A DNA stretch of 64,000 nt, taken from Oscillospiraceae bacterium. GTDB lineage: Bacteria > Bacillota > Clostridia > Oscillospirales > Oscillospiraceae. A program made the translations under genes and the position numbers. Below are positions 48,351-56,136 of this stretch, one piece after another. The notes under the pieces are model-generated. The model was given only the letters and a program-made list of their open reading frames with translations, was not told where the DNA came from and ran no database searches. The stretch spans positions 1 to 64,000 of the forward strand of contig CACYLY010000019.1 of the NCBI GenBank assembly GCA_902775355.1, given 5' to 3'. How positions within the stretch are numbered: the first letter of the stretch is position 1; every line of letters begins with the position of its first letter.

Positions 48351-48626
48351 TCGCCGTAGAGGCCGACGGCAAGCGCACACTGTTCCTCCCCCAGCGGGGG
48401 AGGATGTCAGCGAAGCTGACAGGTGAGGGAGAACACCGCCCCATTGATTTCTGTTCATTCCGAAGCGCCATCTCCCTCATCTGCCCCAGTGTGCGCACTG
48501 GGGCACCTTCCCCCGCTGGGGGAAGGACTGTCGCTGCTTGATTTTCTCCTCATTCTTTCGTCCGTCGGCGAAGCCGACGCCATATCTTTTCACTCTTCAC
48601 TATTCACTTTTCATTTTTCACTTCCC
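48351..48626. repeat. Composite intergenic repeat region
   Basis: No gene between 48304 and 48617. The region has CCCCCAGCGGGGGAGG, TGTCAGCGAAGCTGACAGG, CCCCAGTGTGCGCACTGGGG (related to 145-164), TTCCCCCGCTGGGGGAA, GTCGGCGAAGCCGAC and, at its end, a degenerate string of TTCACT/TTCAC units (48590-48626). Each is a small palindrome; together they form a known style of dispersed repeat in gut Clostridia. Confidence 0.7.
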
Positions 48627-50420
48627 CAACGCCGCCGCGACAGCGCAGAGGACGAGTCCCATCGCCGTGGGCAGGGCCGCGGCCAGGGCGGTCCACCTCC
48701 AGCTCCCCGTCTCCCTGCGGATCGTCAGCAGCGTGGTGGAGCAGGGCCAGTGCAGCAGGGTGAAGAGCAGCACGCACAGAGCCGTGACCGAAGTCCAGCC
48801 GTTTTGCAGCAGCACGGCGCGGATTTCCGGCATTTCTCCGCCGGCGGCGCCGTAGATCCCCAGCAGGATGGGCAGCACCGTCTCGTTGGCGGGCAGGCCC
48901 AGAAGGAAGGCCAGCAGGATCGCCCCGTCCATCCCGAAGAAGCGGCCCAGGCCGTCCAGAGCTCCGGCCCAGACCGTCAGCAGGCTGCCGCTTTCCGTCT
49001 GCACCCGGCCCAGCAGCCAGAGCAGAGCCCCCGCCGGGGCCGCCACCGCCGCGGCCCGGCCCAGGACCTTCAGGGTCCGGTCCAGCAGGGAGCGCAGCAG
49101 CACCCGGCCGATCTGGGGGCGGCGGTAGGGCGGCAGCTCCAGCACAAAGCCGGCGCTCTCCCCCCGCAGCAGGGTCCGGTCCAGCAGGGCCGTGGCGGCC
49201 AGGCTCAGGGCCGCGCTGCCGCAGAGCACCAGGCTCAGAAGCCCCGCCGACAGGAGGGCGGAGCTCCCCGCCGGCGCGAAGAACATGCCCAGCAGGGCGA
49301 TCAGCAGCGGGAAGCGGCCGTTGCAGGGGGTGATGCTGTTGGTCAGGATCGCCAGCAGCCGCTCCCGCCTCGACGCGATGATCCGGCTGCCGGTGACCCC
49401 CACCGCGTTGCAGCCCAGGCCCATGAGCATGCACAGGCCCTGCTTGCCGCAGGCGCCGCAGGCCTGAAAGGGCCGGTCCAGATTGTAGGCCGCCCGGGGC
49501 AAAAAGCCTGCGTCCTCCAGCAGGGAAAAGAGGGGGAAAAAGATGGCCATGGGCGGCAGCATCACCGCGGTCACCAGGGAGAGGCTGCCGTAGGCCCCGT
49601 CCAGCAGCAGGCCCTCCAGCCAGGCGGGAGCGCCCAGGGCCCGAAAGCCCCGCCGCAGCAGGCCGCCCAGGGAAGCGAAGCCCCGGCTCAGCCACGCCGA
49701 GGGCAGGTTCGCCCCCCGGATCGTGAGAAAGCAGATCCCCAGCAGCAAAAGCAGCATCACCGGGAAGGCCCAGACCCGGCCGGTGAGGATCCGGTCCAGC
49801 CGGGCGTCCCGGGGGCCGTAGGCGCCGCCCTCCCCCCGCAGGACCAGGCGGCAGAGCCGGCGGGATTCCTCAAAGAGGCGCTGGGCGCAGGGCTCCTCCG
49901 CCTCTTCGGCGCCCTTGCCCGGGTCCGCCGGACGGGGCGGGGCTTCAAACAGGGCGTCCAGGGCGGCGATCAGCGCGGCCCGGCTCCCCTTCTCCCGGGC
50001 GCTGAGCCCGATCACCGGCAAGCCCAGGCCCCGGGAGAGGGCTTCGCAGTCCACCCGCAGGCCCCGGCGCCTCGCCTCGTCCAGCATGTTCACGCATACC
50101 AGCATCCGCGGGCAGAGGGCCCGGCACTGCAGGGCCAGGATCAGGTTCCGCTCCAGGCAGCAGGCGTCGCAGACCACCACGACGGCCTCCGCCTCGCCCC
50201 GGAGCAGATAGTCCCGGGTCACCCGCTCCTCCGCCGAGCCGGGGCGCAGGGAGTAGGTCCCCGGCAGATCCACCAGCCGGTAGCTCCCGCAGCGGCCCGC
50301 GGCGGTCTCCACGGTCTTGCCGGTCCAGTTGCCGGTGTGCTGGCGCAGCCCGGTCAGGCGGTTGAACAGGCTGCTCTTACCCACGTTGGGATTGCCCGCC
50401 AGGGCCACGGTCCGCTCCAT
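48618..50420 (-). CDS. feoB: Ferrous iron transporter FeoB
   Basis: A 600-residue GTPase-coupled Fe(II) importer in the cytoplasmic membrane. The G domain has G1 GNPNVGKSS near 9-17, the G2 Thr in HTGNWTGKT, G3 DLPG near 51 and G4 NMLD near 110. A helical region follows, then the membrane domain with Gate motifs including LMGLGCNAVGV near 330 and a second near 540 (NETVLPILLG). The chain is shorter than Bacillus FeoB (about 660). It follows feoA by 3 bases, and its ribosome site GGAGGGG lies inside feoA. No iron box is recognisable upstream. Confidence 0.95.
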   Translation of the reverse strand: MERTVALAGNPNVGKSSLFNRLTGLRQHTGNWTGKTVETAAGRCGSYRLVDLPGTYSLRPGSAEERVTRDYLLRGEAEAVVVVCDACCLERNLILALQCRALCPRMLVCVNMLDEARRRGLRVDCEALSRGLGLPVIGLSAREKGSRAALIAALDALFEAPPRPADPGKGAEEAEEPCAQRLFEESRRLCRLVLRGEGGAYGPRDARLDRILTGRVWAFPVMLLLLLGICFLTIRGANLPSAWLSRGFASLGGLLRRGFRALGAPAWLEGLLLDGAYGSLSLVTAVMLPPMAIFFPLFSLLEDAGFLPRAAYNLDRPFQACGACGKQGLCMLMGLGCNAVGVTGSRIIASRRERLLAILTNSITPCNGRFPLLIALLGMFFAPAGSSALLSAGLLSLVLCGSAALSLAATALLDRTLLRGESAGFVLELPPYRRPQIGRVLLRSLLDRTLKVLGRAAAVAAPAGALLWLLGRVQTESGSLLTVWAGALDGLGRFFGMDGAILLAFLLGLPANETVLPILLGIYGAAGGEMPEIRAVLLQNGWTSVTALCVLLFTLLHWPCSTTLLTIRRETGSWRWTALAAALPTAMGLVLCAVAAALGK

Positions 50421-50423
50421 GTC

Positions 50424-50645
50424 TCACCCCTCCACTTCGATCCGGCGGCAGTCCGCCCGCCGCAGGGCCACGGCGCTCCCGCAGATCAGAAAGGCGGCAG
50501 GGTCCCCCAGGGGACTGCGCCCCAGGCAGCGGATCTCCGTCCCCTCCGCCAGGCCCAGGTCCTCCAGACGGCGGCGCAGCGGCTCCCGCAGGCGCAGGGC
50601 CAGCACCGTCGCCCGCTGTCCCGGGCGCAGCTTCTCCAAAGTCAT
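50424..50645 (-). CDS. feoA: Ferrous iron transport protein A
   Basis: A 73-residue SH3-like cytoplasmic partner of FeoB. LRPGQRATVLALR, LRRRLEDLGLAEGTEIRCLGRSPLGDPAAFLICGSAVALRRADCRRIEV is the full FeoA pattern. It precedes feoB in the same operon. The ribosome site is weak (GGTGAT). The divergent VOC gene's promoter lies about 70 bases upstream. Confidence 0.92.
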   Translation of the reverse strand: MTLEKLRPGQRATVLALRLREPLRRRLEDLGLAEGTEIRCLGRSPLGDPAAFLICGSAVALRRADCRRIEVEG

Positions 50646-50713
50646 TCAGGATCACCGGGGCATTCTATGCGCCGGCGCGCGGCGGGGTGCGGAAAGATCA
50701 ATACGGAGATGAC

Positions 50714-50742
50714 TTGACCGGCGGGATGGCGCAGGGTATAAT
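50714..50742 (+). promoter_or_regulatory. Promoter of the VOC gene
   Basis: TTGACC (50714-50719) and TATAAT (50737-50742) at 17-base spacing, 25 bases before the GTG start. Confidence 0.8.
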
Positions 50743-50766
50743 CGCAGCAGAAAGGGGTGTTTTCGC

Positions 50767-51138
50767 GTGTTTACCTTCAATCATTTCAATTTCAACGTCT
50801 TCGACCTGGAGCGGAGTCTGAAATTCTACGACGAGGCTCTGGGGCTCAAGCCCGTGCGAGAGAAGAATGCCGCCGACGGCAGCTTCCGCATCATTTTCCT
50901 GGGGGACGGGGTCACGGACTTCCGCCTGGAGCTCACCTGGCTGCGGGACCGGACCGAGCCCTACGACCTGGGCGAGCAGGAGTATCACCTGGCCCTGAGG
51001 GCGGAGGATTTCGCCGCAGCCCATGCCAAGCACGCTGCCATGGGCTGCATCTGCTTTGAAAACCCCTCCATGGGCATCTATTTCCTGGAGGATCCGGACG
51101 GCTACTGGATCGAGATCGTTCCGGACCGGCGGAAATAG
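50767..51138 (+). CDS. VOC-family protein (glyoxalase-like)
   Basis: A 123-residue single-unit vicinal-oxygen-chelate protein. FNHFNFNVFDLERSLKFYDEALGLKPV, FRIIFLGDGVTDFRLELT and GIYFLEDPDGYWIEIVPD match the lactoylglutathione lyase (GloA) pattern. Metal ligands would be His6, Glu57-like in LELT and Glu117 in WIEIV. It could be a glyoxalase I or another VOC enzyme; Clostridia usually lack glutathione, so the thiol partner is open. The start is GTG. A terminator shared with the convergent gene follows. Confidence 0.85.
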   Translation: MFTFNHFNFNVFDLERSLKFYDEALGLKPVREKNAADGSFRIIFLGDGVTDFRLELTWLRDRTEPYDLGEQEYHLALRAEDFAAAHAKHAAMGCICFENPSMGIYFLEDPDGYWIEIVPDRRK

Positions 51139-51150
51139 TGCGTAGTACAG

Positions 51151-51179
51151 AAAAAGCCTGACGTTCCGTCAGGCTTTTT
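51151..51179. terminator. Bidirectional terminator overlapping the cyclo-ligase stop
   Basis: AAAAAGCCTGACG and CGTCAGGCTTTTT form a 13-base stem with a 3-base loop. The leftward 5-formyl-THF cyclo-ligase stop codon lies inside the stem. Confidence 0.88.
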
Positions 51180-51720
51180 TCCTGTATACGGTTTTCTCCG
51201 TGACCACGGCGTCCATGGGGCGGTCGTGGGAGTCCGTGACAACCCGCTCCAGCTTCTGGACCTCGAAGGCCGCGGCGATCACCGGGGCGTGGACCCGGGG
51301 CAGATAGCGGTCGTAATAGCCGGCCCCGTGGCCCAGGCGGCGACAGTCCGCGTCGAAGGCCACGCAGGGCGCCAGCACCAGGTCCAGCTCCTCCGGCTCC
51401 ACCCGGCGGGAACAGCTCCGGTCCGGCTCCCAGATGCCGTAGGGCCCCTTCACCCAATTCCCCGGCTCCCAGGCCTCCAGCAGGCCCCCGGGCAGGCTCA
51501 CCGGGAAGCAGAGCCGCACATCCGGGCCCAGGCGCTCATGCAGAGCGCTCAGATCCGCCTCGTCCTCCAGGGCGACATAGCTCAGGATTCGCCGGGCCTT
51601 TTGCAGCTCCAGCAGCTGCCCCAGCCGCTTGCAGAGCTTTTCGCTGTCGGCCCGGCGCCGCCCGGGGCTCAGGGCCCGCCGGGCGGCCAGGGCCAGCGCC
51701 CGCTGCTCCCTCTTGGTCAT
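51169..51720 (-). CDS. fthC: 5-formyltetrahydrofolate cyclo-ligase
   Basis: An ATP-dependent enzyme that converts 5-formyl-THF to 5,10-methenyl-THF. The 183-residue chain has KREQRALALAARRAL, ILSYVALEDEADLSALHE, and the signature region DLVLAPCVAFDADCRRLGHGAGYYDRYL near 113-140. The start at 51720 overlaps the folT stop by 4 bases. It shares a transcript with the riboswitch-controlled folate transporter, which fits folate salvage. Also called MTHFS or YgfA/YqgN. Confidence 0.93.
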   Translation of the reverse strand: MTKREQRALALAARRALSPGRRRADSEKLCKRLGQLLELQKARRILSYVALEDEADLSALHERLGPDVRLCFPVSLPGGLLEAWEPGNWVKGPYGIWEPDRSCSRRVEPEELDLVLAPCVAFDADCRRLGHGAGYYDRYLPRVHAPVIAAAFEVQKLERVVTDSHDRPMDAVVTEKTVYRKKA

Positions 51721-52232
51721 GGCATCGCCTTCCTCAGCCGGGGCAGGAGCTTGACCAGCGCGGGGATCACCGCCAGCTGCACCGCGGCCAGCAGCAGGGT
51801 CTGGGGCACCCGGGCCAGGACCATGGCCCAGTAGCCCTTGTCCGCCGCCGTGGAGATGATCCAGAGCCAAAGGCTGTTGAGCAGCATGCTCAGCACAAGC
51901 TGATGCACGCCCACGGCCGCCAGGACGCGCCAGAACTTCTGCTCCCGGTAGAGGAACAGCCCGTAGCACAGGCCCATGAGAAAGGCGGTCAGCGTAAAGC
52001 CGGGGAAATAGGCCCCGATGGGAAAGAGCAGCGCTCCCAGGAAATCCGCCAGCGCTCCCACGATCCCCGCCTCCAGCGGCCCCAGCAGCAGGGCGGCGGC
52101 CGCCACCGGGACAAAGGCGAAGCCGATCTTGGTAATGGGCGTGGGGATGGAGAGGAAGCGGGAGAGCACGATCTCCAGCCCGATCAGCATCGCCATCACC
52201 GTCAGCCGGACGGTGGTTCTTTTCACATTCAT
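51717..52232 (-). CDS. folT: Folate ECF transporter S component
   Basis: A 171-residue membrane protein that binds folates and works with the shared EcfA/A'/T module, encoded elsewhere. About six helices; FLSIPTPITKIGFAFVPVAAAALLLGPLEAGIVGALADFLGALLFPIGAYFPGFTLTAFLMGLCYGLFL is the typical S-component/FolT segment (about 26-95). The start at 52232 has AAGGAG upstream, and that site lies in the stem of a terminator-like hairpin. A THF riboswitch precedes it, which identifies the substrate class strongly. Confidence 0.9.
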   Translation of the reverse strand: MNVKRTTVRLTVMAMLIGLEIVLSRFLSIPTPITKIGFAFVPVAAAALLLGPLEAGIVGALADFLGALLFPIGAYFPGFTLTAFLMGLCYGLFLYREQKFWRVLAAVGVHQLVLSMLLNSLWLWIISTAADKGYWAMVLARVPQTLLLAAVQLAVIPALVKLLPRLRKAMP

Positions 52233-52272
52233 ACAAAAAACTCCTTTCGTGACAGTTGCCACGAAGGGAGTT
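52233..52272 (-). terminator. Riboswitch expression platform: terminator/SD-sequestering hairpin
   Basis: On the minus strand AACTCCCTTCGTG pairs with CACGAAAGGAGTT (one mismatch) and is followed by TTTTTT. The right arm contains the AAGGAG ribosome site of folT, so the stem could stop transcription, block translation, or both. Confidence 0.8.
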
Positions 52273-52291
52273 TCCTCTCCTGTGGCAGCGG

Positions 52292-52385
52292 AAGCGGAGA
52301 CAGCACCGACTTCGTCCGCGGGCGACTTCCCATCCCGCGGCACTTCAGGCCCCGTCCGGAGCCAACGCGCTGTTCCTACTCTGAC
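52292..52385 (-). promoter_or_regulatory. THF riboswitch
   Basis: The minus strand carries the conserved pieces in order: GAGTAGGAACAGC, GCGTT, AAGTGCC, GGGATGGG, then a GGACGAAG-type segment. The closing arms are GGAACAGC (ends 52369-52376) and GCTGTCTCC (52296-52304). Tetrahydrofolate binding turns down folate uptake in this class (RF01831). It lies between fchA and folT and controls folT-fthC. Confidence 0.87.
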
Positions 52386-52458
52386 ACGCTATTTCTTAAG
52401 GAAACGCTGATCAAATCGCCTTCGGCATCTTCCTGTTGCCGTTCGAATCATCGCTTCC

Positions 52459-53082
52459 TTAGTTCTCCAGCCTCTCCCGCACGGCGGCGGTCACCGCCCC
52501 GTTCAGGGGCAGGGCCCGGTCCAGGATCCGCCGGGTCTCGGCCTTCAGGGCCTCGGCCTCCGCGTCCCCCTTCAGGCTCCGGGTGTTGACCCAGACGTTC
52601 ATGGCCGCGCTCTCCAGGGCGCCCCGGCAGAGGGCGGCGGCGCTGCCCACGTCGCTGAGCAGCATCAGGCTCACCCGCTCCCGCAGCCCTGCCAGGAGCT
52701 CCGCCGTCTCGCCGCAGCAGCGCAGCAGCTCCAGGGGAGCGGCGCAGGCGGCCAGGGAGGCGGCGCGGAGCTTCTGCTCCCGCTCCGGGTCCTCCTTCGG
52801 CAGGGAATAGGCCCGGGACAGGGGCTCGAAGCCGGCGGCGTCCCCGTCCACCAGGCTCAGCAGCCGCTGCCGCAGGGCCTCGGCGATCTGAACGTCCTCC
52901 TCCAGGGGGGCCCGCTCCTCCTCGGTCTTTTTGTGCCGCAGGCTGAGTCGGGCGGCCATGGCCCCCAGGGCCGCGGAGAGCGCGCCCGCCAGGGCCGCGG
53001 CGCTCCCGCCGCCGGGAACCGGCGCGTCGGAGGCCAGGGCGGCGGCAAAGTCCGCGCAGCTTGTTTCGATCAGATCCACCAT
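52459..53082 (-). CDS. fchA: Methenyltetrahydrofolate cyclohydrolase / formiminotransferase-cyclodeaminase family
   Basis: A 207-residue cytoplasmic enzyme of the FTCD_C fold. DAPVPGGGSAAALAGALSAALGAMAARLSL near 18-48 is the family signature, and LPLNGAVTAAVRERL ends it. It interconverts methenyl-THF and formyl-THF, or removes ammonia from formimino-THF. Placement upstream of the THF riboswitch, folT and fthC makes a folate one-carbon cluster. GGGAGGG precedes the ATG. About 75 bases separate it from the riboswitch, so the downstream genes may have extra control. Confidence 0.9.
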   Translation of the reverse strand: MVDLIETSCADFAAALASDAPVPGGGSAAALAGALSAALGAMAARLSLRHKKTEEERAPLEEDVQIAEALRQRLLSLVDGDAAGFEPLSRAYSLPKEDPEREQKLRAASLAACAAPLELLRCCGETAELLAGLRERVSLMLLSDVGSAAALCRGALESAAMNVWVNTRSLKGDAEAEALKAETRRILDRALPLNGAVTAAVRERLEN

Positions 53083-53283
53083 AGGGCGTCCCTCCCCGCT
53101 TCGAACGTGCCGAAGAATCTTCCGGCGGACGCTTTGCGGCGTCCCGCCATCAGATCATCATTATACTGACGCCGGGGGCCAATGTCAACAGCCGACCCTT
53201 GACATTCCCCGCCGCAGCATGATAGATTGAACTGCAGGCGGAGCCCTTCTCCGCCCGGATCGACAGAGAAAGAGGGCCGCAGC

Positions 53284-53676
53284 ATGAAAACCATCGAAAA
53301 GCTCTTCGGCGTCAGCGTCGCCGTCATCAGTCTGACCACCCTGATCACCACCATCGCCGGCTTTATCGGCTTTCCCCTGCCCCGCTGGGCGCTGTGGGCC
53401 ATCGGCATCGTGAACACCGTTTCCCTGCCGCTGATGATCTATTCCACCGTCCAGAGCCTCCGGGAGAAGGCCAGAAACGCCAAACAGCTGGCCAGAAAGG
53501 CCTCCGGCAAGGTCGGGGAGGGAAAGCTCCCCGACGTAAAGCAGCTCTCCGCCGAAGGAGAGGCCGCCGCTCCCGTCCCCGTGAAGGTACGGCCCAAGCC
53601 CCATCCCCAGCAGCTGGCAGCCCGGAAGGCCGCCGCGGGAAACAAGCCCAAGAAGGGCAAGAAAAAGAAAAAGTGA
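53284..53676 (+). CDS. Small membrane protein with Lys-rich tail
   Basis: A 130-residue protein not recognised. Two transmembrane helices (about 7-30 and 36-56) are followed by a basic cytoplasmic tail (Lys/Ala/Pro-rich from 60, ending in GKKKKK). Such tails may bind nucleic acid or lipid head groups. The gene for XTP/dITP pyrophosphatase follows after 9 bases, so they are co-transcribed. Confidence 0.6.
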   Translation: MKTIEKLFGVSVAVISLTTLITTIAGFIGFPLPRWALWAIGIVNTVSLPLMIYSTVQSLREKARNAKQLARKASGKVGEGKLPDVKQLSAEGEAAAPVPVKVRPKPHPQQLAARKAAAGNKPKKGKKKKK

Positions 53677-53685
53677 GGCAGCAGC

Positions 53686-54270
53686 ATGAAGCTCATCATC
53701 GCATCCAACAACGCCCACAAGCTGGTGGAGATCCGCGCCATTCTGGGCGACGAATTTGAAGAGATCCTCTCCATGGCGGAGGCCGGTATCGACCACGAAA
53801 CCGTGGAGGACGGCTCCACCTTCCTGGAGAACGCGGAAAAGAAGGCCCGGGAGATCATGGAGATCTCCGGCTGCTGCGCCCTGGCGGACGACAGCGGCCT
53901 GTGCGTGGAAGCCCTGGGCGGCGCCCCGGGCATCTACTCCGCCCGCTTTTCCGGCGTCCACGGGGACGACGCGGCCAACCGCCGCAAGCTCCTGGAGGTG
54001 CTTCAGGGCGTGGAGGACCGGCGGGCCCACTTTGCCTGCGCCATGGTCCTGGTGCGGCCGGACGGCAGCGTGGTCCGGGCCGAGGGCCGGATGGACGGCG
54101 TCATCGCCCACGAGGAGGCCGGGATCTACGGCTTCGGCTACGATTCTCTGTTCTATCTGCCGGAGCGGGGCTGCACCAACGCCCAGCTCCTGCCGGAGGA
54201 GAAAAACGCCATCAGCCACCGGGCCCGCGCCCTGCACGCCCTGGTGGCCAAGCTGAGAAAAAATCCGTGA
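53686..54270 (+). CDS. rdgB: XTP/dITP diphosphatase (RdgB/HAM1)
   Basis: A house-cleaning enzyme that removes non-canonical purine triphosphates (ITP, dITP, XTP). The 194-residue chain has IASNNAHKLVEI at the start, DGSTFLENAEKKA near 42-54, the catalytic ADDSGLCVEAL near 68-78, GIYSARFSG near 83-91, YGFGYDSLF near 147 and SHRARAL near 178. All motifs are complete. Second gene of a two-gene unit, followed by the tRNA-Gln promoter. Confidence 0.95.
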   Translation: MKLIIASNNAHKLVEIRAILGDEFEEILSMAEAGIDHETVEDGSTFLENAEKKAREIMEISGCCALADDSGLCVEALGGAPGIYSARFSGVHGDDAANRRKLLEVLQGVEDRRAHFACAMVLVRPDGSVVRAEGRMDGVIAHEEAGIYGFGYDSLFYLPERGCTNAQLLPEEKNAISHRARALHALVAKLRKNP

Positions 54271-54287
54271 ATTCCCGAAAAAACTTC

Positions 54288-54315
54288 TTGACAATTCCGC
54301 GAAAGCATGTATAAT
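54288..54315 (+). promoter_or_regulatory. Promoter of tRNA-Gln
   Basis: TTGACA (54288-54293) and TATAAT (54310-54315) with a 16-base spacer, 13 bases before the tRNA. Confidence 0.85.
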
Positions 54316-54328
54316 GTCTCTTGCGTTT

Positions 54329-54402
54329 AGCGGAGTTGTGTAAAGGTAGCACACCGGACTCTGACTCCGTTTGTGAGGGTTCGAATCCTTCCTCCGCTGC
54401 CA
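54329..54402 (+). tRNA. tRNA-Gln(CTG)
   Basis: A 74-base cloverleaf. The acceptor arms AGCGGAG / CTCCGCT pair perfectly, the anticodon loop CTCTGAC gives CTG, the T arm contains GGTTCGAATCC, and CCA is encoded. The first anticodon-stem pair is a mismatch (C against T). The last 29 bases are repeated at 54505-54533. Confidence 0.92.
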
Positions 54403-54405
54403 AAG

Positions 54406-54443
54406 AAAACAGTCCATCCGTCAGGATGGGCTGTTTTTCTTTA
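54406..54443 (+). terminator. Terminator of tRNA-Gln
   Basis: AACAGTCCATCC and GGATGGGCTGTT pair (one G-T) around GTCA, followed by TTTTCTTT. Confidence 0.88.
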
Positions 54444-54504
54444 TCGGGGGTATGGGATTCGAAGCCTCACACCATTTCAATCGCGCGCGCAGCGACGAAG
54501 TCGC

Positions 54505-54533
54505 TGAGGGTTCGAATCCTTCCTCCGCTGCCA
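54505..54533 (+). repeat. Duplicated 3' end of tRNA-Gln (candidate attachment site)
   Basis: The 29 bases ending in CCTCCGCTGCCA are identical to 54374-54402 of the tRNA. The sequence 5' of it is not tRNA-like. This is the usual footprint of a site-specific integration at a tRNA 3' end. No integrase gene is in the window. Confidence 0.8.
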
Positions 54534-54639
54534 TCAAAGAAGCCTCTTTTGTCTACCAAGGCAAAAGAGGTTTCTTACTGCATTTCGGACAAAAAACGAC
54601 CGGATAAAATAGTAACAAGCAAAATCAGGCTTCGGAGTA
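54534..54639 (+). repeat. Terminator module, copy M1
   Basis: AAAGAAGCCTCTTTTG and CAAAAGAGGTTTCTT pair around a TCTACC-containing loop, followed by about 65 bases (GCATTTCGGAC to CAGGCTTCGGAGTA) that recur in copy M3. It starts directly at the tRNA-end repeat and ends just before the first GNAT gene's promoter. Confidence 0.75.
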
Positions 54640-54670
54640 GACGAACGGTTGCATCACAGCTTTTTTGCGT

Positions 54671-54699
54671 TTGACGCGGCCTATGGAGTTTGGTAGAAT
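54671..54699 (+). promoter_or_regulatory. Promoter of the first GNAT gene
   Basis: TTGACG (54671-54676) and TAGAAT (54694-54699) at 17-base spacing, 35 bases before the ATG. Confidence 0.75.
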
Positions 54700-54734
54700 G
54701 AATTCGGTAAAAACCGGATTTGAGGAGGCTTAAA

Positions 54735-55259
54735 ATGACAGGCAGATATGAACTGAAAAACAAAGGGATAAGACTTGAAAAGGTGAATGACAATAACTTC
54801 GTTGATCTGATGGAGCTTGAAGTTGCTGAATCGCAGAAAGACTACGTTGCTTCGAACACGGTGAGTATGGCTCAGGCTTATGCCGTAAATGCAAGCGGCA
54901 GATTTGTTCAGTGTTTCGGTATCTACGATGGAGACACAGCGGTCGGATTTGCCATGATCGGACACCATTCCGAGGAATATAACGGTATGGCGGAAATATA
55001 TCGCCACAGCTATTATCTTTGGCGATTTATGATCGATCACAGATTTCAAGGAAAAGGATTCGGAAGGGATGCACTGAACCTTCTTTTGGACTATGTTCTA
55101 TCATTTCCGGATGGAGAGGAAGACACATGGAGTACATCATACGATCAGGAAAATGAAGCAGCCAGGCATCTGTACGCCTCATTTGGATTTGCGCCGAACG
55201 GTGAGAAAGACAGCGATTATGAAGATGCGGAGGAAGTCGCTGTGCTGCCGCTGAAATGA
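54735..55259 (+). CDS. GNAT acetyltransferase (PaiA/BltD-like), paralogue 1
   Basis: A 174-residue N-acetyltransferase. IRLEKVNDNNFVDLMELEVAESQKDYVASNTVSMAQAY opens the fold, AVGFAMIGHHSE and YLWRFMIDHRFQGKGFGRDALNLLLDYV contain the acetyl-CoA loop (Arg/Gln-x-x-Gly-x-Gly), and NEAARHLYASFGF closes it. It is similar along its whole length to the gene at 57395, and both resemble spermidine or diamine acetyltransferases. It is AT-richer than the core genome and lies within a repeat-bounded cassette. Confidence 0.87.
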   Translation: MTGRYELKNKGIRLEKVNDNNFVDLMELEVAESQKDYVASNTVSMAQAYAVNASGRFVQCFGIYDGDTAVGFAMIGHHSEEYNGMAEIYRHSYYLWRFMIDHRFQGKGFGRDALNLLLDYVLSFPDGEEDTWSTSYDQENEAARHLYASFGFAPNGEKDSDYEDAEEVAVLPLK

Positions 55260-55331
55260 TCTTTTCAGCAAAACCGAACAAGTTGACAAACACCAGTTTG
55301 CCGAGCTCCACTGCAGGTGCACTTTTAGGCG

Positions 55332-55416
55332 TTCTTTCTATGGTTTGGTGCACTTTTACGCGGACTTACACATCAAAGAAGCCTCTTTTGTCTACCAGGG
55401 CAAGAGAGGTTTTCTT
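55332..55416 (+). repeat. Terminator module, copy M2, with upstream N motif
   Basis: The N motif TTCTTTCTATGGTTTGGTG...CACTTTTACGCGGACTTAC (55332-55369) is followed by CAAAGAAGCCTCTTTTGTCT...GCAAGAGAGGTTTTCTT. It matches M1 over the hairpin, and M3 over hairpin and N motif. Confidence 0.75.
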
Positions 55417-55492
55417 TCGCTGTTGATATTTAACAGAAAAGAGTTATAATGAATACAGCAGTAAAACAGTCCCTTTTGTCGGAGGAAATAAA

Positions 55493-55972
55493 ATGACAGC
55501 TGTGAAAGATCATCAGTCATTTGTCAATCAGTTGATCGGAAAGCATCTGACTTTTTTCGGCTGTGAAGCAGACATTCTTGAATTCGTTTTCACAGATGAT
55601 TTGATCCTGCATGCGATGGGTTTCAGTCGTGTGATCTGTAATCATGATATACTGGTTACAACACTGGATTATCAATCGTGGGATGAGTTGGACAGCAAGA
55701 ATAATGACGAGTGGGTAAATGTAGCGCGTTTCAAAGACAGAATTCTTGGCGGACGTGTTCTGTCTGCCTCAATCAACGAGATCAATGACCTGAAAATTGT
55801 GTTGGATAACGGCGGGATTATTGAATGTCTGGTCTCCTGCTCCTATCCTCATTATTCAGAAGAACGCGAGCAGTGGGTACTGTTCGAGCATACGGATGAT
55901 CATTCGGGTCGTTTTCTGACAGCATATAACAAACGTATGGAATTAGATCCGGGGCCAGATTCCGGCGAATGA
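55493..55972 (+). CDS. Hypothetical protein
   Basis: A 159-residue acidic soluble protein not recognised. LIGKHLTFFGCEADILEFVFTDDLILHAMGFSRVI and IVLDNGGIIECLVSCSYPHYSEEREQWVLFEH suggest a small alpha/beta fold of the immunity-protein kind, but no family can be named. A TATAAT -10 (with TTGATA 16 bases upstream) precedes a GGAGGAAA ribosome site. It is AT-rich and bounded by modules M2 and M3. Confidence 0.6.
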   Translation: MTAVKDHQSFVNQLIGKHLTFFGCEADILEFVFTDDLILHAMGFSRVICNHDILVTTLDYQSWDELDSKNNDEWVNVARFKDRILGGRVLSASINEINDLKIVLDNGGIIECLVSCSYPHYSEEREQWVLFEHTDDHSGRFLTAYNKRMELDPGPDSGE

Positions 55973-55989
55973 TAATGTCTTTTACGCGG

Positions 55990-56136
55990 TCTTTCTATGC
56001 TTTGGTGTCCTTTTACGCGGACTTACGCAACAAAGAAACCTCTTTTGTCTACCAGGGCAGAAGAGGTTTTTTCTGCATTTCGGACAAAAAAAACGACCGG
56101 ATATAACAATAACAAGCAAAATCAGGCTTCAGAGTA
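55990..56136 (+). repeat. Terminator module, copy M3, with upstream N motif
   Basis: The N motif (CTTTCTATGCTTTGGTGTCC..TTTTACGCGGACTTAC, 55990-56026) precedes AAAGAAACCTCTTTTG / CAGAAGAGGTTTTTTCT and then the same GCATTTCGGAC...CAGGCTTC tail as in M1. Confidence 0.75.

Noticed and set aside
54440-54533. A second tRNA-Gln gene
   Set aside because: Only the last 29 bases match; there is no acceptor, D or anticodon arm upstream.
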